DNA of 35,736 nt from an uncultured Prevotella sp. GTDB taxonomy: Bacteria > Bacteroidota > Bacteroidia > Bacteroidales > Bacteroidaceae. Position numbers and translations under genes: made by a program. Of the stretch, positions 25,583 to 33,561 are shown one piece after another (the first letter of the stretch is position 1; each line of letters starts with the position of its first letter). The stretch lies in contig CAAGGA010000153.1 in NCBI GenBank assembly GCA_900769275.1, positions 1 to 35,736 of the forward strand, read 5' to 3'. The notes below the pieces were generated by a model. That model was not told the DNA's origin. It worked only from the letters and a program-made list of their open reading frames with translations, and ran no database searches.

Positions 25583-28408
25583 CTAACTCCTGCTGACCTG
25601 CAGTCCGCTATTGCTGAGCGTCATCTCGACGAAGCGGGCATTGGGGTTCTGGGGATTGGCATTCAGGATATGGCGGATGCGGGCTGCGGCATCAGGGTCT
25701 TTCGCTACCATATAGAGATAGCCACCTCCTCCTGCTCCCGGCAGCTTATATCCGAGGCACAGGTCGTCAATCATATCTGTCAGCCGCTTGACGGAAGGAG
25801 GATTGGTACCAGCATCTATCGCCTGATTCTCTTTCCAATTATGGCGTATGGCGAGCCCCAAACCCTGGAAATCATTACGCTGTATAGCCTCATAGAGGGT
25901 ATGCGTATGTGCCTTCATCTCTCTGAGCAGGGTTATCTCGTCGTGATTGTTGAGGAACATACGGCGTACTATCTCTGCAAGCAAGGTCTTTGCCGTGCGG
26001 GTGATGCCTGTATAGTAGAGCAGGTGGCACTGAGCGTACTCCGGCAGGGTATAGAGTTCCGACGGCAACCAATGCACTGTAGGACTTTGGTCAAACCCAC
26101 GCTTGGTCTGCAGAAGTTTGATGCCGTGCAGAAGTCCTCCGAACTGGTCTTGCCATCCTCCTCCAGTGGTAAGCAACTGTTCCAGCACAAGGGTGCGACG
26201 ACCTATCTCCTGCTTGTCCCATGAGAGTCCGCAGAAGTCGTTGAGGGCACCAAGCACAGTGCTTGCAAGGAGGCTGCTTGTGCCAAGTCCCGAGCCGGCA
26301 GGGATGGCAGAGAGCAGGGTGACCTCTATGCCGCAACCGAAGGCTTGCAGCTGTTGCTCCAATGTCTTGTACCGTTCTTCAGAGAAATCGGGGTGAAAAC
26401 CTGCAAGGACGAGAGCCGCCTTTGGTATGGAGAAAGGCGAACCGACGTGATGGAAGTCCGCCAAGTCTTCGTAAGTCTTCATCACTTCCGCTGCCCCGAG
26501 GTCGATACTGCGCAAGATGATATGATATTCCTTGCAGGGCTTGACGTATGCCTGCAACGGAGGCTGTCCGTTGAGTTCTATTGCGAGATTGATGACATCG
26601 CCGCCCTCCATGAGGCAATAGGGCGGAGTATCAGTCCATCCTCCTGCTATGTCAATGCGGACGGGTGACCTTCCCCATACTATCTGGTCGCCATAGACGG
26701 ACATACGTGGCGTCTGGCGTTCCTGTAGCATCGGAGCAGTAAGTCCATTGCGCAGCAGACGGAAGGCTTCCTGTGCCTCCCGTGTGTCGTCTTCGTTGCG
26801 TAGCCGCTTCACTTCTGCACGAAACATATTGTCATGTATGCGCACCAGCAGAGGGTTGTCCTCGCTGATAGATTCCGGCAGGGGTATATTGTTTGCCGCA
26901 AAGCCTTTTGCAGCATCTCCGAGGTCAGTCTGGAAGAACACGCTGTGCCTGTAGTTCTCTGCCAATGCCGACAGGTTGCCGACACGAAAAGCGTTCCTCT
27001 GCATAGTGAGACGGCGGAGATTAGCCTGTGCTGAGATGTCGTCAGCCGACAGTTTCCTCGCTTTCTCCCATATCCTCCTACCCTCTTCGCCAGCCTCGTC
27101 GGAGAGCATCCACCTGCTGACCCTCTCCATGTCGCGGAGAGAGCACAGGACTGGGAAAATTCTGGCAGCCTGCAGGTCGTGAGCGCCCTCGATGGTGGGC
27201 AGATTGACGAAACGCTTCAGCATCCATTCCATGAATGGTTTTCCGAGGAATGTCGTTGTGATGTCATTGATTTCTCCACGGAACCGGTCGTCATATCCGT
27301 ATGGTCGCACAACATACTCACCGTCTCCGACAGGCACTATGTCAAGACATTGTCCCGGCAGAAGCGTAATATGCCAGTCGTTATGCGGCACTCCCGTGAT
27401 GACGTTGTCATGAGAGAGCGTCCAACCCGTCCCTACATGACTGTTTTCTATCCATACGTTATAGTTGCTGTCGGTCAGTTTTGTTTCCATCAGGGCATTC
27501 TGTACGAAGAGTGACGGATGTGCCTTTCTGGAATGATGCATTATCTCCCGCTGGTCGATGACGATATTCTGCACGGCAAGCGTGGAGGAAAGAATCTCAT
27601 GCGTCGTGCCGTAATGATAGAATTCCCCACCCGGCAGAGGAAGGACTGCCACGCTGAGACGGCTCACCTCATCATCAGGGGCGGTGGGATGAGCGCCGAG
27701 AGCACATCCGAACTCGGAGTAGAGGTCGTAGTTGCGTATGTTTCCCTCTGCATCAGTGGAACGCCTGCGCAGCACTTCCATGGCACGGTCGGAAAGCAGC
27801 CATACGCCTATATCGGTAAGATAGTAATTGGAATGTTGCAGTTCGGAGAGAGTCTGCAGCGAGGGTTTCTGCATCATACACTTCAACACGCCCGGTTCGT
27901 CATGTGAAGAGACAAAGATGCCATGGTCTTTGGCTATCTCAGGACCGAGCCAAAGCCCATAACAGACGACATCGGCATCTGGAATTGTGCCAAGATGCTG
28001 CGAAGCGCGTATGAAGACATCGCCGCTGACTATCATCGTGCGCAAGCGTTCGGGTGCAGCTTGCATGACACGCTCATAGAGAGGTATCTGGAGCGAGAGC
28101 AGATTTTGTGACAGCCGTTGTCCCCGTTCCCATCTGAATACCGGTATAGGAGTAAGAATCTTGCCTGACGGAGCGTATGCCGGGAGGCGTCGGCTCTGTC
28201 CTCCTGCATGAAGTATGAGTTGTTTCTCAGCAGGAAGATAATGTTCAGACTTCTCATACTCCTGCAACAGCCATGCCGTTCCGCCACCGGAACCGAGTTT
28301 CTTTCCTATCGGGTCACTGGTGCAGAACCACTCTTTTTTGTCCAATCCTGTGACATCATGAAAGCAATCCACCAGATTAGGTGGCAGAGAAAGCAGTTTT
28401 TTTATCAT
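25583..28408 (-). CDS. fkp: Bifunctional L-fucokinase / L-fucose-1-phosphate guanylyltransferase
   Basis: Makes GDP-L-fucose from free L-fucose, ATP and GTP by the salvage route; in Bacteroides this feeds capsule and glycoprotein fucosylation. The 941 residues match B. fragilis Fkp (about 950). The N-terminal guanylyltransferase half (about 50-430) starts with the nucleotide-binding loop LHAGGQSRRLPAYAPSGK. The C-terminal GHMP kinase half (about 580-930) has the ATP loop IPAGSGLGTSS near 700 and the C-terminal PGAGGGGY motif near 892. The start follows element A2 closely. The frameshifted phosphoethanolamine transferase follows 89 bases downstream on the same strand, suggesting a surface-glycan theme. 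Confidence 0.97.
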   Translation of the reverse strand: MIKKLLSLPPNLVDCFHDVTGLDKKEWFCTSDPIGKKLGSGGGTAWLLQEYEKSEHYLPAEKQLILHAGGQSRRLPAYAPSGKILTPIPVFRWERGQRLSQNLLSLQIPLYERVMQAAPERLRTMIVSGDVFIRASQHLGTIPDADVVCYGLWLGPEIAKDHGIFVSSHDEPGVLKCMMQKPSLQTLSELQHSNYYLTDIGVWLLSDRAMEVLRRRSTDAEGNIRNYDLYSEFGCALGAHPTAPDDEVSRLSVAVLPLPGGEFYHYGTTHEILSSTLAVQNIVIDQREIMHHSRKAHPSLFVQNALMETKLTDSNYNVWIENSHVGTGWTLSHDNVITGVPHNDWHITLLPGQCLDIVPVGDGEYVVRPYGYDDRFRGEINDITTTFLGKPFMEWMLKRFVNLPTIEGAHDLQAARIFPVLCSLRDMERVSRWMLSDEAGEEGRRIWEKARKLSADDISAQANLRRLTMQRNAFRVGNLSALAENYRHSVFFQTDLGDAAKGFAANNIPLPESISEDNPLLVRIHDNMFRAEVKRLRNEDDTREAQEAFRLLRNGLTAPMLQERQTPRMSVYGDQIVWGRSPVRIDIAGGWTDTPPYCLMEGGDVINLAIELNGQPPLQAYVKPCKEYHIILRSIDLGAAEVMKTYEDLADFHHVGSPFSIPKAALVLAGFHPDFSEERYKTLEQQLQAFGCGIEVTLLSAIPAGSGLGTSSLLASTVLGALNDFCGLSWDKQEIGRRTLVLEQLLTTGGGWQDQFGGLLHGIKLLQTKRGFDQSPTVHWLPSELYTLPEYAQCHLLYYTGITRTAKTLLAEIVRRMFLNNHDEITLLREMKAHTHTLYEAIQRNDFQGLGLAIRHNWKENQAIDAGTNPPSVKRLTDMIDDLCLGYKLPGAGGGGYLYMVAKDPDAAARIRHILNANPQNPNARFVEMTLSNSGLQVSRS

Positions 28409-28419
28409 TTCCTAAGACT

Positions 28420-28525
28420 GTTGTTTGGTTGTTTAGTTGTTTGGCTGTTTAGTTGTTTAGTTGTTTGGTTGATAGTATTCGACTCCATTTCCAAGACAAA
28501 CAACTAAACAACTAAACAACTAAAC
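28420..28525. repeat. Octamer-armed palindromic element A2 (family A)
   Basis: The left arm is about six octamers (TTGTTTGG, TTGTTTAG). The right arm is about three (AACAACTA). The core at 28471-28498 matches the A1 core at 27 of 28 positions in the same orientation, although the flanking genes run the other way. The right arm supplies the mtn stop codon (28514-28512); the left arm ends about 12 bases before the fkp ATG. Confidence 0.8.
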
Positions 28526-29219
28526 ATAAATAATCTATCACTTTTATGTTGGCTAACCGCAGTGCTTCGCACGCTTTTGAAAGGTTGCGGCTGAACTCTT
28601 CGTATGTCTCCGCTCCGCTGTCGCACAGGTCTGTGACCGACTTCACGAAGAGTACAGGCATTCTGAAGAGTGAGCAGACAAAGGCTACTGCTGCTCCCTC
28701 CATGTCTTTGAGTTGTCCGCCGTTAGCCTTTATTATCTCAAGGTCGCACGGCTGCATGTCAAGACTGGAGCCTGTGGTCACCTTACCCAGTTTCAGTCCG
28801 AGGGCGGAAGCCATCTCCTCCACCTTATTATATACGGGGTAGTTGCCCAAAGCCTGCGTCCCCCACTCGTCATCTCCTGGCACACGGCGGTCATGGAACA
28901 TCACTGCATTGCCGAGATATACGTCAGCGATGTCAGCCCCGTCGCTCTTGAAAGCTCCGCACGTGCCGCTGTTGACAATTATGTCAGGGGCCAAGTGCTG
29001 TATGGCGGAGAGCGTTGCCACTGATGCTGCCTCGCATCCTACGAGGTCGGAGCCGTGCTGTTGTCCGTTGAGGACAATGTGTAATACGGAACTGCCTATT
29101 TTCTTTGTGTATAGTTTGCAAGGCAGTGGTGCGAAGAAATCTTTCTGTTCCTCCACTCCGTAATGGTCTATGAATGGCTGTGCTTCCGCTTGCATAGCCA
29201 CAATGTAGCAGATGGTCAT
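28512..29219 (-). CDS. mtnN: 5'-methylthioadenosine/S-adenosylhomocysteine nucleosidase-like protein
   Basis: Predicted to cleave adenine from methylthioadenosine and/or S-adenosylhomocysteine (SAM by-product recycling). The 235 residues show the nucleoside phosphorylase fold: AMQAEAQPF near the start with catalytic Glu, IIVNSGTCGAF, FHDRRVP, TGSSLDM, DMEGAAVAFV with the ribose-binding Met-Glu pair, and KSVTDLCDSG with the catalytic Asp. These motifs are closer, from memory, to plant MTN enzymes than to E. coli MtnN, which may mean a narrower substrate range. It has its own promoter. The last codons (LCLVV) and the TAG are encoded by octamers of element A2. Confidence 0.85.
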   Translation of the reverse strand: MTICYIVAMQAEAQPFIDHYGVEEQKDFFAPLPCKLYTKKIGSSVLHIVLNGQQHGSDLVGCEAASVATLSAIQHLAPDIIVNSGTCGAFKSDGADIADVYLGNAVMFHDRRVPGDDEWGTQALGNYPVYNKVEEMASALGLKLGKVTTGSSLDMQPCDLEIIKANGGQLKDMEGAAVAFVCSLFRMPVLFVKSVTDLCDSGAETYEEFSRNLSKACEALRLANIKVIDYLCLVV

Positions 29220-29222
29220 TTG

Positions 29223-29330
29223 GTTACGGGTTTGGGGTTATGGGGTTTGGGTTGTTGGTTTTTGTTGTCAGTATGCAAAGTTACGGTATTTTTTCTGAAC
29301 AACCAAACAACTAAACGACTAAACAACAAA
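29223..29330. repeat. Chimeric repeat element with family C left arm and family A right arm
   Basis: The left side (about 29223-29268) has 7-bp units (GGTTACG, GGTTTGG, GGTTATG). The right side (about 29299-29328) has octamers AACAACCA, AACAACTA, AACGACTA. The usual core is absent; the middle holds the mtn promoter. The right arm supplies the cbiB stop codon (29313-29311) and the promoter's TTTG. Confidence 0.6.
29276..29307 (-). promoter_or_regulatory. mtn promoter, -33 element supplied by repeat arm
   Basis: On the minus strand TTTG (29307-29304) lies inside the octamer arm, then a 20-base spacer and TAACTTTG (29283-29276). This fits the Bacteroidetes consensus and would start mtn transcription independently of the cobalamin operon, about 57 bases before the ATG. 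Confidence 0.6.
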
Positions 29331-30294
29331 GAACAGCCACTGCCAGGCACTCTGCCATGAGACAGAGGCGGATGCTGAGCTGCATGTCCCGGTAGGTCAG
29401 GGAGCGCGGGTTGTCGCCTATGAAAGGCTTGTAGAATGATTGTCCGAAGTAATTGTGCGTGCCTCCGAACTGACAGTCGAGGATAGAGGCGAGGGCTGCC
29501 TCGGGCCATCCGCTGTTAGGGGATGCGTGCTTGCTCGCATTACGCAGGAGGAATGCGGCATTTGCAGGGAGGGAACGCAGGCGCATACGCAGCAGAGCAT
29601 CCGTGATGAGGAGCAGGAGGGCTGTGATACGTGCAGGGATATAGTTTGCGATGTCGTCGATATGAGCCGCCCAACAACCGAAATCCTTATATCTCTCATT
29701 GCGATAGCCTATCATGGAGTCAAGCGTATTTACCATCTTGTATGCCATCATGCCGGGAACGCCGAGCAGGGCAAGCCAGAAGAGAGGGGCAATGACGCCG
29801 TCGGAGAGGTTTTCTGCCAAGGTTTCGAGAGCTGCCGTGCGCACCTCCTGCGGTGAGAGTTGCTGCGTGTCACGTCCCACGATGCGTGCCACCTGTCGCC
29901 TGCCTTTCTCCAAACTCACCTCAAGGGCTTCGAATACCATGCGCACCTCATGGCGCAACGTACGTCCAGCGAGGCAGAAGAAAGCCAAGAGGGCAAACAG
30001 CAGCGTGTGAAGACATGAGAGGGGGAAACTGAGGGGGAAGTATTCGGGCAGTTTCCATAGGGCGTATGTAAGTCCGAAGACCAAGCCAATGCTTGCGACG
30101 GAGAACACAGCCCCAAGCAACAGGCGGTGCTTTCCACGGTTGAGGCGATGCTCCCAGAAGGCTATCCATCTGCCCATATACACTATGGGGTGCGGCATAC
30201 GGGCGGGATCACCGAGCATCAGGTCAAGAGACCAGCCGATGACGAGGATGAAGAGCGGTGCGTGCAGGAAGAAAAAGTCTATGAAGCTGTCCAT
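29311..30294 (-). CDS. cbiB: Adenosylcobinamide-phosphate synthase (CbiB)
   Basis: Inner-membrane enzyme that attaches (R)-1-amino-2-propanol phosphate to adenosylcobyric acid. The 327 residues begin with a hydrophobic segment and the family motif LDLMLGDPARMPHPIVYMGR (about 23-42). ENLSDGVIAPLFWLALLGVPG, NTLDSMIGYRNERYKDFGCWAA and the late SPNSGWPEAALA are diagnostic. Its start overlaps the cobD stop by 16 bases, so it is translated from the cobalamin operon. The C-terminal codons (CCLVV) and TAG come from the family A octamers of the following element. Confidence 0.95.
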   Translation of the reverse strand: MDSFIDFFFLHAPLFILVIGWSLDLMLGDPARMPHPIVYMGRWIAFWEHRLNRGKHRLLLGAVFSVASIGLVFGLTYALWKLPEYFPLSFPLSCLHTLLFALLAFFCLAGRTLRHEVRMVFEALEVSLEKGRRQVARIVGRDTQQLSPQEVRTAALETLAENLSDGVIAPLFWLALLGVPGMMAYKMVNTLDSMIGYRNERYKDFGCWAAHIDDIANYIPARITALLLLITDALLRMRLRSLPANAAFLLRNASKHASPNSGWPEAALASILDCQFGGTHNYFGQSFYKPFIGDNPRSLTYRDMQLSIRLCLMAECLAVAVLCCLVV

Positions 30295-31265
30295 TGTCTC
30301 AGGCTGTTTATTAGTTCGTCATTTTCCTTCGGTGTCTGTACTGCGATGCGGAAATATGAGTTGTCGAGCCCCTCAAAGCTGGAGGCATCACGTATGAGGA
30401 TGCCATGTTGCCGGGCAAGGTAATCCTTCAGCATGGCAGCGGTGCCGCAGAGAGTGCGACAAAGGAGAATGTGCGAGTCGGAGGGAAGCACCTCTATGCC
30501 GCCAATCTCTGCCAGTCGTGATGCCACTCGCTGTCTCTCTGCCATCAGGGCATGGATGTCGAGGCGGTAATCGTCGATGTGACTAAGGAGATAATGTCCT
30601 GCATCTATTGCCATCTGGTTGACAGACCATGGCATACGATGTTTCCCTATTCGGTCAAGAAGCGTCTGGCAGGCAGTGACATAGCCCAGTCGCAATCCGG
30701 GAATGGCAAAGCCCTTTGTCATGGAATGGAGCATGAGGATGTTGGGATAACGGACTGCCTCGGCGGGGGTGATGAGCGGTTGGAGAGTGAAAGGGGAGTA
30801 ACTGGCATCGATGACATATACCGTGTCACGGTTCTCGCTGATGATGGCAAGCAGGTCTTCCTTGTCTATGGTCAGTCCTGTAGGGTTGTTGGGGTTGCAT
30901 AGCCATATCATCTCCTCGTTGTCGCCGTCGAGGATGTGGTGATGCAGTAGGCAGGCATCGCGGTATTCCGAAAAGGTGGGTTGCAGTATTGCCGAGGATG
31001 CTCCGGCGAATGACTGCGCTATGAGGTAGATAGCCTCTGTCGCCCCGTTTGTCACCATCACTTCTGAGGGTCGCAGGTCGAGCATGGAGGAGAGACGGGA
31101 CTCCAATGTCACGGGTGTCGGCTCCGGATAGTTCAGCACGTGGGGCAGTGACTCTGCGAGATGCCTGAAGAGTCCTGTGTGGTCGAAATGATTATAGACG
31201 TTGGAACTGAAATTGATGCGTATGCCTTTGTATCTGTGTATGTCGTCACCGTGTCCTGTCAGCAT
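30279..31265 (-). CDS. cobD: L-threonine-O-3-phosphate decarboxylase (CobD)
   Basis: PLP enzyme that makes (R)-1-amino-2-propanol phosphate for the CbiB step. The start ATG at 31265 gives 328 residues (MLTGHGDDIHRYKGIRINFSS, normal for the family) and overlaps the cbiP stop by 7 bases; a longer open frame reaching 31457 only reads cbiP out of frame. Aminotransferase fold type I features: VTNGATEAIYL, NPNNPTG at 124-130, VIDASYSPF, and PLP-lysine Lys184 in SMTKGFAIPGLRLGY. Overlap with genes on both sides indicates translational coupling. Confidence 0.95.
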   Translation of the reverse strand: MLTGHGDDIHRYKGIRINFSSNVYNHFDHTGLFRHLAESLPHVLNYPEPTPVTLESRLSSMLDLRPSEVMVTNGATEAIYLIAQSFAGASSAILQPTFSEYRDACLLHHHILDGDNEEMIWLCNPNNPTGLTIDKEDLLAIISENRDTVYVIDASYSPFTLQPLITPAEAVRYPNILMLHSMTKGFAIPGLRLGYVTACQTLLDRIGKHRMPWSVNQMAIDAGHYLLSHIDDYRLDIHALMAERQRVASRLAEIGGIEVLPSDSHILLCRTLCGTAAMLKDYLARQHGILIRDASSFEGLDNSYFRIAVQTPKENDELINSLRQWTAS

Positions 31266-32680
31266 GATAGTATCTGGTAAATTCTGTTGGTATCTACATA
31301 TTTCCTCACGTGTGCGGCAAGCAGGTCGTACTGTCTTTCGCGGAATTCCTTTGGCGTTTCGCCTGCGTGGTCCTGCGTCTTCGTGCAGTAAGGTCGCAGT
31401 ATGCTGTCGATGACTGGAGCGTTGTCGAGAAAGCCGTGGATATACGTTCCGATGCAATTGCCCTGCCGCAGTATGCTCTCCTCGGTGCTGCTCACTCCCT
31501 GGTGAATCTCATACCCTTCGCATTCCTTTCCGTCAAACGTGAAAGTGACCTGCCTTGTCGTCTTCCCGGCAGTCATGACGGTGTGGATGTCCAGCAGCCC
31601 GAGTCCGGGGAGTGAGGCGATACTTCCCTCTATGCCGTCGGGGTCGCTCACCGTCTGCCCGAGCATCTGGTAGCCTCCGCATATTCCTATGACGGTCTTT
31701 CCCTCTCTGTGGGCACGTATTATGGCTTGTGCCACGCCGCCCAGTCGCAGTTCCTGGAGGTCGTCGAGCGTGGCTTTGGTGCCGGGAAGGATGATGATGT
31801 CAGCCTTTGAGATGTCGTCCACGTTGGATGTGTAGAAGAGATTTATCCTCTCGTCGCGCTCAAGAGTGGAGAAATCGGTGAAGTTGCTGATGTGCCGCAG
31901 CAGTATGACGGCGACGTTCACCTTACCCTCGGCGAGCGACTGCCGTTTGCGAGTGAGTTCCACGCTGTCCTCTTCATCAATGAAGATGTCCTTGTACATA
32001 GGCACGACACCGAGCACGGGCACTCCGCACACCTCTTCCATCATCTTCCTGCCCTCTTCAAAGAGGCGTATGTCGCCCCGGAACTTGTTTATTATGATGC
32101 CCTTGATGCGTTTCCTGTCCTCCGGTGTCTGCAACATGATGCTGCCGTAGCATGAGGCAAATACTCCGCCACGGTCAATGTCCGCCACGAGGATGACCTC
32201 TGCCCCGGCGTATCTCGCCATCGGCATATTGACAAGGTCGGTGTCGCGGAGGTTTATTTCCGAGATGCTGCCCGCCCCTTCCATCACGATGGGTGAGTAG
32301 TTGGCAGCCAAACGGTCGTAGGCGGCATTCACGGCACGGCGCAGTTCCTCCCTACCCTCCTTGCGGAAATAGTCGTATGCGGAGCGGTTGCCGAGCGGTT
32401 TGCCGTTGAGCACCACCTGCGTGGTATGCTCTGAATTGGGTTTCAGGAGCAGGGGGTTCATGTCGGTATGGGGATTCAGTCCGCAAGCCTCTGCCTGAAC
32501 GGCCTGCGCACGCCCTATCTCCAGTCCGTCAGGAGTGGCAAAAGAGTTGAGAGCCATATTCTGTGCCTTGAAGGGTGCAGGGCGATAACCGTCCTGAAGG
32601 AAGATGCGGCAGAGGGCTGTGGCGAGAATACTCTTGCCTACGTCGCTTCCTGTTCCTGCTAACATTATTGGTTTGGGCAT
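31259..32680 (-). CDS. cbiP: Cobyric acid synthase (glutamine-hydrolysing)
   Basis: Also called CobQ. Amidates side chains b, d, e and g of adenosylcobyrinate a,c-diamide using glutamine and ATP. The chosen start MPKPIMLAGTGSDVGKS at 32680 gives 473 residues; the open frame extends 21 codons further into element A3, but those codons are repeat. The N-terminal P-loop-like domain (AGTGSDVGKS, 8-17) is followed by VMEGAGS and ADIDRGGVFAS. The C-terminal class I glutaminase-like domain has Cys334 in GICGGYQMLG and YEIHQGVS. It is the first gene after the repeat that splits the cobalamin operon. Confidence 0.95.
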   Translation of the reverse strand: MPKPIMLAGTGSDVGKSILATALCRIFLQDGYRPAPFKAQNMALNSFATPDGLEIGRAQAVQAEACGLNPHTDMNPLLLKPNSEHTTQVVLNGKPLGNRSAYDYFRKEGREELRRAVNAAYDRLAANYSPIVMEGAGSISEINLRDTDLVNMPMARYAGAEVILVADIDRGGVFASCYGSIMLQTPEDRKRIKGIIINKFRGDIRLFEEGRKMMEEVCGVPVLGVVPMYKDIFIDEEDSVELTRKRQSLAEGKVNVAVILLRHISNFTDFSTLERDERINLFYTSNVDDISKADIIILPGTKATLDDLQELRLGGVAQAIIRAHREGKTVIGICGGYQMLGQTVSDPDGIEGSIASLPGLGLLDIHTVMTAGKTTRQVTFTFDGKECEGYEIHQGVSSTEESILRQGNCIGTYIHGFLDNAPVIDSILRPYCTKTQDHAGETPKEFRERQYDLLAAHVRKYVDTNRIYQILSC

Positions 32681-32692
32681 GGTTTCTTTTTT

Positions 32693-32812
32693 TTGTTGTT
32701 TGGTGGTTTTGTTGTTTAGTTGTTTAGTTGTTTGTCTTTGCAATGGAGTCGGGTACTATCAACCCAACAACTAAACAACAAAACAACTAAACAACAAAAC
32801 AACTAAACAACT
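32693..32812. repeat. Octamer-armed palindromic element A3 (family A) inside the cobalamin operon
   Basis: The left arm (TTGTTTGG, TTGTTTAG, TTGTTTAG) and right arm (AACAACTA, AACAACAA units) flank a 28-base core at 32733-32760. The core is the A1 core in reverse orientation, 25 of 28 matching. The right arm contains the cobS stop (32805-32803); the left arm ends about 12 bases before the cbiP ATG. Confidence 0.8.
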
Positions 32813-33561
32813 GCCATATACATTACACACTCTGTGATTATAAATGTCGCACCGCAGCAGTCGCCAGTATATCCCCCTATCCGTCGGTGCATATAGGCAA
32901 AAAGCATCAGTGTCGCTGCCAATGCTGCGAGGGACGAGAGGACGAACGCCCAGGAGAAGAAGAGGCATAACGGCAACAGTCCGAAGACTGAGCCAGCCAG
33001 AAACTCCATGACCGTGGGACGGGCATATACCGCTTGTATCTTTGCCTCCGACTCCTTTCGTGCGTAAGGTAGAAAGATTACGATGGTGGAACTGATGAAT
33101 TTGCTCATGCAATCGGCGACGATGAACGTCATCACGCTCCCCATTGCAGGGATAACCGTCGTGAGGAGGTTCCACATTATTATATAATATAGCACGAGTC
33201 CGAGTACGCCGTAGGTGCCGATATGCGAATCCTTCATTATCCGTAGCGTGCCCTCCCGTGACGTTCCGCCGCCGAAGCCGTCGCAGAAGTCAGCAAAGCC
33301 GTCCTCGTGCAGCGCACCGGTAAGCAGTGTCCTGCCTGCAAGGGCAAGGGCGACGCACAGCCCAATGGGTAGCCCTACAGTCTGTCCGAGGTAATAGATG
33401 CCGGCCATCACTCCGCCAGTGACCCATCCAGCCATTGACCATAGCGGCACTACGTGCCTGTAGTGCTCTGCATCCACGTTGCACAGTCGCCACAGGGGCA
33501 GTCGTGTGAAGAGCGTCAGCGTGGCAATTGTACGCTTAAAAATACTTTGTAATGTTGGCAT
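32803..33561 (-). CDS. cobS: Adenosylcobinamide-GDP ribazoletransferase (cobalamin synthase, CobS)
   Basis: Inner-membrane enzyme that joins adenosylcobinamide-GDP with alpha-ribazole (phosphate) to form adenosylcobalamin (phosphate). The 252 residues contain the Asp-rich catalytic motif HEDGFADFCDGFGGG (about 90-104), then MKDSHIGTYG, and several membrane helices. The start overlaps the cobT end by 26 bases, so coupling with cobT is tight. The last residues AVV and the TAG are encoded by family A octamers. Family length is about 250, so nothing essential is missing. Confidence 0.95.
   Translation of the reverse strand: MPTLQSIFKRTIATLTLFTRLPLWRLCNVDAEHYRHVVPLWSMAGWVTGGVMAGIYYLGQTVGLPIGLCVALALAGRTLLTGALHEDGFADFCDGFGGGTSREGTLRIMKDSHIGTYGVLGLVLYYIIMWNLLTTVIPAMGSVMTFIVADCMSKFISSTIVIFLPYARKESEAKIQAVYARPTVMEFLAGSVFGLLPLCLFFSWAFVLSSLAALAATLMLFAYMHRRIGGYTGDCCGATFIITECVMYMAVV

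Noticed and set aside
31266..31457. Upstream extension of the cobD reading frame
   Set aside because: These 64 codons read cbiP coding sequence out of frame and show no family similarity; the ATG at 31265 gives the normal CobD start.
32681..32743. N-terminal extension of cbiP
   Set aside because: The 21 extra codons are octamer repeat (Gln/Thr/Lys/Asn-rich), and the family starts at MPKPIMLAGTGSD.
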